Both the position numbers and the translations under genes were made by a program. From Planctomycetaceae bacterium (lineage in GTDB: Bacteria; Planctomycetota; Planctomycetia; Planctomycetales; Planctomycetaceae), in assembly GCA_041398825.1 (NCBI GenBank), contig JAWKTX010000010.1, forward strand, positions 186,001 through 250,000: DNA of 64,000 bases, given 5' to 3'. Below, piece after piece: positions 44,495-53,735 of this stretch. Within the stretch, counting starts at the first letter, position 1; every line of letters begins with the position of its first letter. The notes beneath the pieces were generated by a model that saw only the letters and a list, made by a program, of their open reading frames with translations, was not told the origin of the DNA and made no database searches.

Positions 44495-45277
44495 TTACCT
44501 TCCAGTGATTCGAACGTCGTCTACCCACGCGGCTTTGTTCACCGCCAGCCGCAATCGACTCTTGGTTGGATGACCAATACCTTCCGACTGAAATTTACCC
44601 ACCAGCTTGTTGTCGATGGTCACAGTCATCTGGTCTCCGGATATCTGAACCGACAGCTGATGCCAATCATCAAGTGCCAAATCGACTGGAAACTTCTCCG
44701 ACCGTGCGGCAATTGTCTTTTGTTGTTCCGGGGTAAGCCTGTTTTCCAATCTTGCTTCGCGGTGTTCGAGTTTCATACGCCCTGTTTTCAGATCAGAAAT
44801 CTCAACGCTCTTCGGTTGGATCCGCGCCATACAGATGTGTCCCGCATGCACACTCTTTTCGTTCATATCGGCGATATTGATCCCGAGGTCGTCGCCCTTC
44901 CCCAGCTTGAAACGGAGCAAAATGGTCGCGTCCCGAAAAGCGACTTCATGATGAACGGACACGCCGTGGTCAGCGACGCTCGCCATGGTGATGTGCATGG
45001 CACCATCCACCATATCCACCTGTTTGACTCCCTTCGCACGGCTCTTACTGTTGGTCCCCCATCCGTTGCCAATCTCTTCTTTCGCGGGATCGGACTCCTC
45101 CCGATTGAAGTCATCCTCCAGCAGCACTCGGACGTCTGGTTCTTCACCCAAAGCCGGAGCAAAAGGGGAAACAACTTCAAAAGGAAGCGCATCAATCAGG
45201 AACACGCTCAGCGTACAGATTTGAAGAAATCTCATGGATCGCCCTCGCTGGAAAGAATCGAAAGCAACGGAACTCAT
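44495..45277 (-). CDS. Secreted LamG/DUF1080-like beta-sandwich protein
   Basis: The 260-residue frame starts at an ATG (45277) that overlaps the upstream gene by four bases. A better signal peptide begins at the ATG at 45235 (MRFLQICTLSVFLIDALPFE), so either start is possible. The body is a concanavalin-like sandwich: VLLEDDFNREES, VDGAMHITMAS, ATILLRFKLGKGDDLGINIA and WHQLSVQISGDQMTVTIDNK, followed by VDDVRITGR. This matches the LamG/DUF1080 group. It is arranged head-to-tail with the SUMF1 gene upstream and the cysteine-cluster gene downstream. Confidence 0.7.
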   Translation of the reverse strand: MSSVAFDSFQRGRSMRFLQICTLSVFLIDALPFEVVSPFAPALGEEPDVRVLLEDDFNREESDPAKEEIGNGWGTNSKSRAKGVKQVDMVDGAMHITMASVADHGVSVHHEVAFRDATILLRFKLGKGDDLGINIADMNEKSVHAGHICMARIQPKSVEISDLKTGRMKLEHREARLENRLTPEQQKTIAARSEKFPVDLALDDWHQLSVQISGDQMTVTIDNKLVGKFQSEGIGHPTKSRLRLAVNKAAWVDDVRITGR

Positions 45278-46494
45278 TCCTGCTCGAATTCAACAGGGTC
45301 TTTCTGAATGGGCGCTGACTTACCCCAAAACGTCAGCTTGGCCTCATCTGTTGGCTCTTCAAGTGGGCGAACGACTCGAAAGCCGACACCCTGAGCATCA
45401 GTGAAGTACCAGATACTTTGCGGCAGCTGTGGGTCCTGTTCTTTCCATTCCAGTGCCGAACCTTCTCTCACTGCACTGCGAAGCATACGAGCAGAATCGT
45501 CCCATCCACCACCTCGCACAACTCGAGGGTACTCCGTTGTGGGTACGACCAAAGGATTGCGGACGACATCAACGGATGTTGCTCCGCCGGAACGCAATTT
45601 GTAGGCATCTGCAACATACTGATCCAGAACCCATTCAGCCACGTTGCCATGCATATCGTACAATCCCCACGGATTTGGTTTCTTTTGACCAACCGGGTGG
45701 TAGTTGCCGTCACTGTTGCCATCGAACCAGGCGTAGTCACCCAGTTGAGCAACGTCATCACCGAATGAATAAGCGGTTGATGTTCCTGCACGGCAGGCAT
45801 ATTCCCACTCTGCTTCCGTCGGCAGACGATAGTAGCGACCGGTCTTTGCACTCAGCCACTGACAATACATCCTCGCAGCGTGCTGAGTCATGCAGATGGC
45901 CGGGTTCGATTCCTTACCCATACCAAAACTCATGTCGGTATACGGTGGAGTCGGTCGAGTAATGGCATCGGCGACTTCATCACGCGGGGTTGCCGAAGTA
46001 CCAAATGCCGCTCGGCGGTAGTAATCGATCTTTTCGCACCACGTATCGTACTGATCCCATGTAATCTCAAACTTACTCATCCAGAATGAACCAACCTCGA
46101 CCGTGTGCTGCGGTCCCTCATCTTCCGAGCGTTCGGCCTCTGATAGCGGGCTGCCCATGAGAAAACGGCCCCCCTTGACAGGAACCATGTCGATCACCAG
46201 ATCGGTGTGCTCAAGCGGCTCGGCATACACTTGCATGTCTTCCGGAGTCGTGGCGGACGCCCCCGGAACCTCCAGTGAGGCCGCCTTCCGGACCGGAACA
46301 GCAGCGTCATCGACCAGCTTCTGATCGGAACTGGTTTCGTCCGCGAATGCGAGCCCCAAATTGACGAGGCTCAACACAGATACTGCGAGTCCCAGGCCAC
46401 CCGCAATGATGAGTGCCCTCAGGACGCCTGTTCGTCGAAGAGTCCAGGCCCGACCATCGGACGATACGCTTTTGCGGCGTAACGACATGTGCAT
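45274..46494 (-). CDS. SUMF1/FGE-fold secreted protein, lacking the catalytic Cys pair
   Basis: The 406-residue product has an N-terminal membrane anchor or signal (LRALIIAGGLGLAVSVLSLV). The SUMF1 fold follows, with GGRFLMGSPLSEAERSEDEG, SFWMSKFEITWDQYDTWC, LPTEAEWEYACRAGTSTAYS, NPWGLYDMHGNVAEWVLDQY and VVRGGGWDDSARMLRSAVR. The paired cysteines that bind copper in genuine formylglycine-generating enzyme fall in this last stretch and are absent here. It is therefore not expected to mature sulfatases. Such relatives often act as binding or scaffold domains. It starts a leftward three-gene run. Confidence 0.85.
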   Translation of the reverse strand: MHMSLRRKSVSSDGRAWTLRRTGVLRALIIAGGLGLAVSVLSLVNLGLAFADETSSDQKLVDDAAVPVRKAASLEVPGASATTPEDMQVYAEPLEHTDLVIDMVPVKGGRFLMGSPLSEAERSEDEGPQHTVEVGSFWMSKFEITWDQYDTWCEKIDYYRRAAFGTSATPRDEVADAITRPTPPYTDMSFGMGKESNPAICMTQHAARMYCQWLSAKTGRYYRLPTEAEWEYACRAGTSTAYSFGDDVAQLGDYAWFDGNSDGNYHPVGQKKPNPWGLYDMHGNVAEWVLDQYVADAYKLRSGGATSVDVVRNPLVVPTTEYPRVVRGGGWDDSARMLRSAVREGSALEWKEQDPQLPQSIWYFTDAQGVGFRVVRPLEEPTDEAKLTFWGKSAPIQKDPVEFEQE

Positions 46495-47056
46495 ACTTTC
46501 AGCTTGATTGACAATTGATGAACACGTTTCACGTTGACCGGACTATTCTATCCGGAATCAGGAGCAGATCTGAAGTGAAAAGAGTGGTGGAATTCTACAG
46601 TCCCAATGTCCGAAGCCGGCGGTTTGCCGCATCCGTATCAAGGGCGAGTCTCCGAGAAATCAGTGTAAGTGCCATATTCGATGGTGTCCCGGACAGTCGT
46701 TTGAAAAGACAGCCCGAATCAGAGGTCCTGCCTAATTGATTTGCATGAATGCTTGCGCAAGAGCAGGACATTTGTGCGCTGCCCTGGCCGACATAAATCC
46801 GTCCACGAAAGTGGACTCATTGCAGTGGGTCTGCTGCAAAGGAGTGCGTCTGGACAGATGCTTCAGTTCACTTGATCTGGCGAATCCTACTTGCCACCAC
46901 TGCATGCCGATTCGTTGCGAAACACGTGTCACGTCTCGTTTCAGGCATGCTGTTTCACGCCTGACTACGTGGCCTGGCCAACGTTCTTAAGGAGAATCAA
47001 TCCTGCGGATTGCAGTCATCCCATGATTTCCCAGGCTTCGATCAGAGCCGCATTGT
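46495..47056. other. Noncoding region with small hairpins between the SUMF1 gene and the PA14 gene
   Basis: The 562 bases have no convincing ORF. Two adjacent hairpins stand out. GTCCAC-GAAA-GTGGAC at 46801-46816 is a six-pair stem with a GNRA-like loop. TTGCAG paired with CTGCAA encloses TGGGTCTG at 46821-46840. They could belong to a structured RNA or be chance; I see no known riboswitch pattern. Confidence 0.4.
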
Positions 47057-50000
47057 TCACGAAACAATGAACTCAACCGGCGCACTCCACGCCCCACGTC
47101 CATAGAAATTGCTCGTTGCCAGAATCCAGTAGCGATAGGTTCCGGGAGCCAGGGGAGTTGTGGGCGAGTAGGACGTTGTTGTCAGGCTGGATGAATTGAT
47201 GACCTCTCGCTGTGGTATATCCAGTCGATCGACCCAAACAAGATACGTGTCCGCATTGACGACGGCATTCCAGTTAAATAACGGCAGGGAGCTCGCTCCA
47301 CTACCGATCGGTGTCATCGCCTGAGGGACCCCGCCCAGATTGAATGTGATGATCTCAGAGGGCGTGCCAAATTGAAAATCCCACGCTTCGGGCGTCACCT
47401 GCCAGTTCCACTGTCCCGTCCAGTCTCCGGTCGGGCTGGTCCACTGTGTACCGGCCACAATGGCGCTTTCCAGAATGTCTCCGTTTTCGTCTCGCAGGAC
47501 AACGTGATATCGGCGGGCTCCGGGAGCAGCCGTCCATTTGAGCGTTGGGTAATAATCAAAGGTCCCGCCAAGCGGAGTCGTGGGTGTTGTTTCACCCAGA
47601 ATCCTGAATGATTTCATGGCTGACCATTGCGACGGACGCCCTGCCGCATCGATGCCGCGGACCCACACGCGATATTCATGCCCTTCCGTCAAAGCCGGAC
47701 TGATCTGCCACGAGGTCGCAGTGACGTTGGATTCCGGCGCCACGTTGTCGAGTCTTGTCGTGACATCGTTGACCCAAACCTGATAACGCACTGCGCCTTC
47801 AACCGGCTGCCACGAAATTGTCGGCGACGTGGTCGCAAAGCTCTGCGGAACAGTATTCAGTTGAACCGCTTGTTCGATGCGAAACAGATAGCTTTGCGAC
47901 CAGCCGGACACTTTTCCGCGAGCGTCAATGCTGCGGACCCAAACGGCGTATCGACCGATTCCCAGATCAAAATCGGGAGTTATCCACGGATCATAAACGG
48001 TCGTGTGAACAACGCCCGAGGCTCGCGTGGTCAGATTATTGATCCACACTTCATACTTCACTGCCGTTTCGGTTTCGGTCCACGCAATCGTGGGCCGCAT
48101 TTCAGTGTTGGAAGTCACACCGGTGACCGTGACTGCAGTCTCCGGCATCACCGCGTAATCCCACATCAATTGGAAGCTGTTACTTCCCCCCTCTTCCTCA
48201 TACTGAATACGAATGGGATAAGTCCCGGCATTCAAGGCGATACTGCCGCTGCTCAATGTGACAGATTGTCCATTGCCATTACCCCAGTTGTTGTTGACCA
48301 GCTCCGTGGCGGTGTTCTCGAAATTTCCGTTGCGATTTACATCGATCCACAATCGGCTGTTGTCATCGCTCTTCGTATAAAGTCGGTATCCGTCATACGG
48401 GACCGAAATAAATCCGTCCCACTGGACGGAGAAGTTTTCCCAGTTGCCTGAATGACTCTGCGTTAACCCGACACCTTCGGCATCACCAAATCCTGCCCAC
48501 ACAAAATTGAGCGATGGATCGACGCGCGTCCCTGCGATTTGCACGGTCGGATTATTCCGCCAGTCCGCCGTCGAAGTCACAGAACGAAGGCTCTGATTGA
48601 CATACGAACCCGTCAGACCCTGAATTGTCTTGCCTGCATCTGCAAAGAGAAGGTTTTCCGGAACGGGTTTCGGGTAGTAACTCCACATCAGTTGAATTGG
48701 ATTGGGGCCCGTGGTGGATTCCGTCTGCAATCGAACTCTGTATGTCCCGCGGGGCAGCGGTCGAGACGGATCGCTGAGCGCGATTCTGCATCGTGCCCCA
48801 GCCGTTGTTGATGAAGATGTCATCCGCCGAAGCGAATGAACTGTCGCTGTTCATGTCGATCCAAAGTCGGCTGCCTCCGCTGCTGGTGATAGCCAGTTGT
48901 ACTCCATCCCGTGGTATAGTCACAAAACCATCCCACTGAACAGAAAAGAAGTCCCAGTTGGAATCCGAGCCACGAGTGATTCCGACCGTAGCACGTGATC
49001 CCAGACTATTTTCGCTGGCGTTCACCTGCAGATCGACTCGCGTACCTGAAATCGTTTGAGTGGATCGCCAGTCAGCAGTTGATGTAACACTGCGGAGGCT
49101 CTCGTTCACATACGTTCCAATCAGACCGGGAGCTGTTAACTGGTCATTTGCAAATAGAGCTGACGAAGGAATGGGGTGCAGTCCATACGGCACATTTACC
49201 ACCATTGGGATGCTGTTTAATGCGACGACGTCAGTTCGACCCTGGAACGATTTTTCAAAGAGAACCAATTCCGGATAACCATCATCATACAACCGAGGGC
49301 TCCTTATCGAGACGGCGTCAAAACTGTGTAAGGCCCCATTTGATACGCGCCCAACTGTGGCACGGGATTGGAACCAGCTGAACGGCGCCTCGTTGTTGGG
49401 ACCTGCAATTCCGGCAGTACGTGGGCTTCAATTCTGTTCGACTCTGTTCCTACTGTCTGGAGCGCGAGTAGTTCTGCGACACCATCAAGATCGAAATCAC
49501 CGACAATGAAATCAAACATGTTGTTCGTTCGTGGCAAAGCAGTTGTACCCTGGAACAAAGTCGAGTCGAAACGATTGTTGCCAGAGGCAACTCCTGACAA
49601 CACCGTAATCTCCGTTCCAGCATTACCATCCCGCCGAATCGCGAGCAGATCCAACCGTCCATCGCCGTCAAAGTGTCCGCCATCGAAGGCCCAATTCGCG
49701 CCGATTGCCGTCAATGACGTCACGAACGGCCCTTGGAGGGTCTGGTACAAACTTGCGCCCGTTGCAACGATGATCTCTACGAACCCGGAACTTGTGTTCG
49801 ATTTATGGATCGCAACTAGATCCGGATGGCTCCCGGCATTCCAATAGTCCGACAGAAACTGCCATTCGCTGGCATCTACGGCGTTGATCGGAACAGTCGT
49901 ATTGATGATCGAAGACTCCGATGCTCCGCCAGCCTTTGCATCGTAGTTGTCGTAATTCCCGGGATAAGCCCTCACTTCAACCAACCCGGATTTCGTACCA

Positions 50001-50233
50001 CCGTGAGCAATCTCAATCACATCGTGGTAGCCGTTATTATCCCAATCCACCAACTGAAACGAAGTATTCTCATCCGTTTCAGGCAGGACCGTTGGCATAA
50101 AGTAGTTGACCTGCTGAAACGGCCCGAGCGTCAGCAACTGACGAGCCTCCAGAGTTTCCGCCAGCATGCTTCTGCGACGTCGACCGCGCTTGTCAGTGAC
50201 TCGGAACAATTCCAACAGACGTGAGATCTTCAT
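47057..50233 (-). pseudogene. Large PA14/FG-GAP surface protein broken by two frameshifts
   Basis: Three leftward frames form one gene of about 1050 codons. From the ATG at 50233 the N-terminus has LEARQLL at residues 28-34, then FG-GAP/VCBS loops (DWDNNGYHD, HFDGDGRLD, DFDLDGVAE). The frame stops at 49304-49306, but another frame continues from a point near 49315 (SFDAVSIRSPRLYDDGYPEL). It carries a PA14 domain (GLIGTYVNESLRSVTSTADW, FVTIPRDGVQLAITSS). A second shift occurs near 48785-48800. The third frame gives a second PA14 domain, then four Fn3-like repeats (ISWQPVEGAVRYQVWVNDVT type) to the stop. Both shifts fall inside otherwise continuous domains, so the gene is decayed or carries two sequencing errors. 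Confidence 0.8.
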
Positions 50234-50348
50234 GGCCTGGCTCTTTGAGAAGAGGTTGTACAGAACGTGTTCACCAGTCGTCATACGTTCGGAGAAACGT
50301 TGTCGACTCAGCGGATAGGCTGTCAGTTAAAGTGCACCGGCATCCGCC

Positions 50349-51327
50349 TTAGCTCGACTTTTGCCAATCTTGTGAGTGAAGCGGGAGCGATTTGGTCTTC
50401 ACGGAGGGAGCTTCCTGCGGGCAGTGTTTGGGTTATCACAGACCAATCATTCCCCGAGCAAGGAAGCTCGCATGAACAGATTACCGGTCGCGACGGAGAA
50501 TGTCACGGGAGCCTTTTCAGCGGCGTTTACAAAGACAACGTAGCCGCGAGCTTCCGTGTTACTGACGGCCGCGATTCTCACTGTGGGATCTCGCACGGTG
50601 ACCAATATTCTGCGAACCGCAGGCAGACTGGCGCCGGGACACATTTCGACTTATCACCGAGTCTTCTCACAAGCCCGGCTCTGGCAGTCGAGGCTCGGAA
50701 AGATTCTCGCCACCCTCGTGATTGAAGCGTTCGCTGCGGACGGCGTGATTCATCTGGCGGGCGATGACACGGTGGATGGACATCGCGGTGCAAAAGTCTT
50801 CGGCAAAGGATGTCATCGGGATGCCGGGCGGCGGTCTGGTCGAGATTCGCTGGGTGTTCGTGCATGATCTGACAGGCACTCACCGGAACGATTACTTTTT
50901 TACGACAGACCGTTCTCTGCGTGCGAGCGAGATCATTGGAATCTTTACCGGTTGCTGGTCGATCGAAACGATGTTCCAGGAAATGCGTGCGTATCTGTGG
51001 CTGGAAACGACACGAGGCCGGACTCGTTCTACGGTTCTTCGCGCGGCTCCGATGCTGTTCGCTTTATACTCGGTGGTGGTGCTGCTGTACTCGCAACTGC
51101 CTTCGCGGTGGAAGTCACTGGAGGGCATCCGCTGGGAGGGCAAATCCACCGTGACGTTTTCCGAAGTGATTACGCGTGTTCGCTGCTGGCTCTGGTCCGA
51201 ATGGGTTTTTGAAACCCTCGGAAAACACCATGCCTTTTCAAAACTCCCCCACCGATTTCGCGATACCATCCTCCACGCTCTCGCCGCTGTCGTGTGACAA
51301 CCCAAAATGGCAAAAGTCGAGGTTAAG
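50349..51327 (+). mobile_element. IS4/IS701-like insertion sequence, internally deleted
   Basis: The left end (TTAGCTCGACTTTTGCC from 50349) and the right end (GGCAAAAGTCGAGGTTAA, ending near 51325) are inverted matches over about 20 bases. They give an element of about 975 bp, shorter than full-length relatives. It holds a broken transposase. No target-site duplication is obvious. It lies between the broken PA14 gene and the lipoprotein operon. Confidence 0.78.
50472..51297 (+). pseudogene. IS4/IS701-family transposase remnant
   Basis: The reading frame starts MNRLPVATENVTGAFSAAFT, meets an in-frame amber TAG at 50541-50543 where the family has Trp, and resumes with LLTAAILTVGSRTVTNILRT. 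It reaches DDTVDGHRGAKVFGKGCHRD, then jumps into another frame at GGGLVEIRWVFVHDLTGTHR, FFTTD and WSIETMFQEMRAYLWLETTR. Family members carry about 190 residues between these blocks, including a catalytic Asp. That part is deleted, with a frame change near 50815. The protein is inactive. Confidence 0.85.
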
Positions 51328-51340
51328 AGGAACAGACGCG

Positions 51341-52087
51341 TTACGTTGCGTAGCCGATGTCGTCACCGTTGAAGGATGGATAAAACATGCGTCCGATTTC
51401 ATCGCTCAATCGGATGAAATACTCCATCCGGAAGGTGTCGTAGCTGACTTCTGAAGCGGAGCGAGGCACCTGGGTAGGGTACGCGGAATTCAGATCGCGG
51501 GAAAAGATTGGTCGGCCAGTCCCATCCGCTTTCATTTCGTACACGCTGACAATCGCTTCGCATCGACCGCGAAACAAATTGACGCTGTCACGCTCGTACA
51601 GAGAGAAATCGGCGAGATCGATATAAACGACATAGCGAACATCGAATGCGGCACCCACTTCAACGGGTGTGTCCCAGTCTCTGTTCTCTTCGAGCCACGT
51701 CCGAACTTTATCCGGCCGAACCACATCAACTTTCCCCTTCTGTGCGAGGTGCATGCTGATGGATTTCGAAAGAACATGGTCGATGTTGTCGAATTGATAT
51801 TTGAGCTCATCCGGGGCGTAGCAAACCACAGCCACCCGGACATCTTTGTCAGTAAACGACTTTCCGGTTTCCTTCTCAAACAATGGCTCAAGCTGTGGCG
51901 GACCACCGATGAGGTAGCCCAGCAACACGACATAGTTACACCCCGGTATCAGCACAAGCAGGGCCAGCGCAGTTAACCCGAGACTGAGTCGAGAACGCCG
52001 ACTTAACGTTGTACAGGTCACAGAGCAGGGTTTCCTGCCGATTGATGAGGCAGTCTTGTCAGCAGTATTCGATTGAGAGAATTCCAT
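51341..52087 (-). CDS. Putative lipoprotein, paralogue of the upstream gene
   Basis: The 248-residue product has a lipobox at LIPGC (Cys50 with this start; a later start would be usual). The mature part contains LFEKETGKSFTDKDVRVAVV, CYAPDELKYQF, VDVVRPDKVRTWLEENRDWD, FDVRYVVYIDLADFSLYERD and GRCEAIVSVYEMKADGTGRP. It shares plan and spacing with the 52135-52821 product (short N-terminus, VVxxDxVxxWxxxxxxW segment, FDxxYVxxI strand), so the pair looks like a tandem duplication. Neither is a named family that I recognise. It is last in the leftward operon beginning at 53394. Confidence 0.65.
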   Translation of the reverse strand: MEFSQSNTADKTASSIGRKPCSVTCTTLSRRSRLSLGLTALALLVLIPGCNYVVLLGYLIGGPPQLEPLFEKETGKSFTDKDVRVAVVCYAPDELKYQFDNIDHVLSKSISMHLAQKGKVDVVRPDKVRTWLEENRDWDTPVEVGAAFDVRYVVYIDLADFSLYERDSVNLFRGRCEAIVSVYEMKADGTGRPIFSRDLNSAYPTQVPRSASEVSYDTFRMEYFIRLSDEIGRMFYPSFNGDDIGYAT

Positions 52088-52134
52088 TGTTCTGTTTCGT
52101 ATCCAAATCGAAAGAGGAACACCGATGCCTGATA

Positions 52135-52821
52135 TTAGTGAACCGTTTCGCTCGACTTATGGTCATACAACATTTGAGCCAGATGGATGGCGGTTCGATC
52201 CATGAAGCCTTCTGCGAAGATTTGTTCTGAACGATTTTCACGCGGCACGGGATAGGTTTCGGGGAACCGGAGCTGAAAGTTCTGACGCAGCACTTCGTAG
52301 CTCGGTCGAAGTTCTTCACCGGTAACTTCATGGAAGACAACCAGCCCATTCGCAGAACCCTGCATCAAGTGATCGCTCTCAGGCACCTGATAGCTGAATG
52401 TCCGTAATTCAATATTCATGACATAGTGGGCATCAAATGAATCGGCCAGCTCTGAAAAGTCACCCCACTCTCCGTGGTCATCGTACCAGGCTGCAACCTG
52501 ATCACTCGAAACAACCTGAACTCCTCGCGTCTCCAGAATTCGACTGATGCGATCGACCAGATCAATTTCAAGAGATGGAAACCGATTCAGAATGCCATGC
52601 GGTGCCGAGCAGATGATCAGGACCCGTTCTTGACTTTTTGTCAGATCGGTGCCCGTTGCGGCGTGAAAAACAGCTGTCTGCTTCGGATCACCCATCAGCA
52701 TCTTGCCAGCCATCACTCCAAGTGCACATCCCGATATGCAGAACAGAAGTAGCATGGCGGCAGTAAGCTGCAGCCACTGCAGTCGCGACAGAAACTTGCC
52801 TGGATGGGTGGTTCGGTCCAT
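52135..52821 (-). CDS. Putative lipoprotein, tandem paralogue
   Basis: The 228-residue product has a lipoprotein signal with FCISGC (Cys32) after a hydrophobic LTAAMLLLF stretch, and GGTGAG nine bases before the ATG. The mature portion has VLIICSAPHGILNRFPSLEI, VQVVSSDQVAAWYDDHGEWG, DSFDAHYVMNIELRTFSYQV and VVFHEVTGEELRPSYE. Compare the next gene's VDVVRPDKVRTWLEENRDWD. The function is unknown. It lies between a DUF2752 gene and its paralogue, all leftward with gaps under 100 bases. Confidence 0.65.
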   Translation of the reverse strand: MDRTTHPGKFLSRLQWLQLTAAMLLLFCISGCALGVMAGKMLMGDPKQTAVFHAATGTDLTKSQERVLIICSAPHGILNRFPSLEIDLVDRISRILETRGVQVVSSDQVAAWYDDHGEWGDFSELADSFDAHYVMNIELRTFSYQVPESDHLMQGSANGLVVFHEVTGEELRPSYEVLRQNFQLRFPETYPVPRENRSEQIFAEGFMDRTAIHLAQMLYDHKSSETVH

Positions 52822-52914
52822 CGAATACTCACCGTTCTTTCAACATCCGGATTCGTGAGGCAATGTGCAGAAGAAAACAGTCCAACTTTTCTTACAAACA
52901 CACCACAACTGCAT

Positions 52915-53394
52915 TCATCCATGAAGAGTTCGTAGCGACCAGATCAGGATGCTGACCAGCAGGAAGATCACTACCACACGCAGCACGTTTTCAAACTGCA
53001 ATATCTTTAATCGAATACCCGTCACGCTGCTGAGGAACATGGCAACAACAAACACCCCCATGAGCGGTATGATGACCAGGCCCATTGGATTCGCTCGAAC
53101 AGACGCTTTCAGATTCCGGCGAAACAAATGAGACACACTGGTGGTCATCCCGCAGTGAGGGCAGTTGAATCCGGAAACCTGTCGAAAGACACATTCCGGC
53201 AATCCGAGTTGTTGATGAGTACCAAAGCCGCGAGGATCCGGTTCCAGATCCGCAGCCACATATACCGCCGACACCAGACAGACCATCCAGCAAAGAAGCC
53301 AGATTCGTTCGGGAACCGGCAGTTTGACTAAAGGATCAGCAGGAGCAGTTGGTTTGTGAGGTGGAGGGTTATCAGTGTCCAAAGAAATCCACAA
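52915..53394 (-). CDS. DUF2752 family membrane protein
   Basis: The 159-residue product starts at a TTG (53394) without a clear ribosome-binding site. The DUF2752 signature is clear: LPECVFRQVSGFNCPHCGMT (CPxCGMT), TSVSHLFRRNLKASVRANPM, then two membrane helices (GLVIIPLMGVFVVAMFLSSV, VVVIFLLVSILIWSL), plus one N-terminal helix (ERIWLLCWMVCLVSAVYVAA). The CxxC pair is probably a redox or metal site. The role of the family is unknown. It heads a leftward unit with two lipoproteins. Confidence 0.78.
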   Translation of the reverse strand: MWISLDTDNPPPHKPTAPADPLVKLPVPERIWLLCWMVCLVSAVYVAADLEPDPRGFGTHQQLGLPECVFRQVSGFNCPHCGMTTSVSHLFRRNLKASVRANPMGLVIIPLMGVFVVAMFLSSVTGIRLKILQFENVLRVVVIFLLVSILIWSLRTLHG

Positions 53395-53735
53395 GCCCCA
53401 TCAGAGTGGCAGGAGTCGCGTGAAGGACGGTCTTCAGCCGATTCCGCCGATCTCACTTTTCAATCCGGAAATGCACAGCAGATATTGCCGGATGCGATCA
53501 AACCCTGCCAATCCGGTTGACTGAACGGTATAAATCGCCGAAGTTAGTCTCAACTCATCTGCCCCACCAAACACCCCACCACAGATCTTGTTTCTCCATC
53601 CATCAACCGAACAGTGAAACCAGGTTTGGGTCACTGAGATCTTCAGTTGTATTCGCGAGCCTCCAGTGCACCCGCCCTGAACTGATCTGAAATATCGCCC
53701 ACGACAGTCGACTCTTTAATGAGGAAACACCCATC
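53395..53735. other. Divergent intergenic region
   Basis: About 340 bases lie between the leftward DUF2752 gene and the rightward Tat protein gene. They likely carry both promoters. A 66-codon leftward frame has no supporting signals. No operator-like palindrome stands out. Confidence 0.4.
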
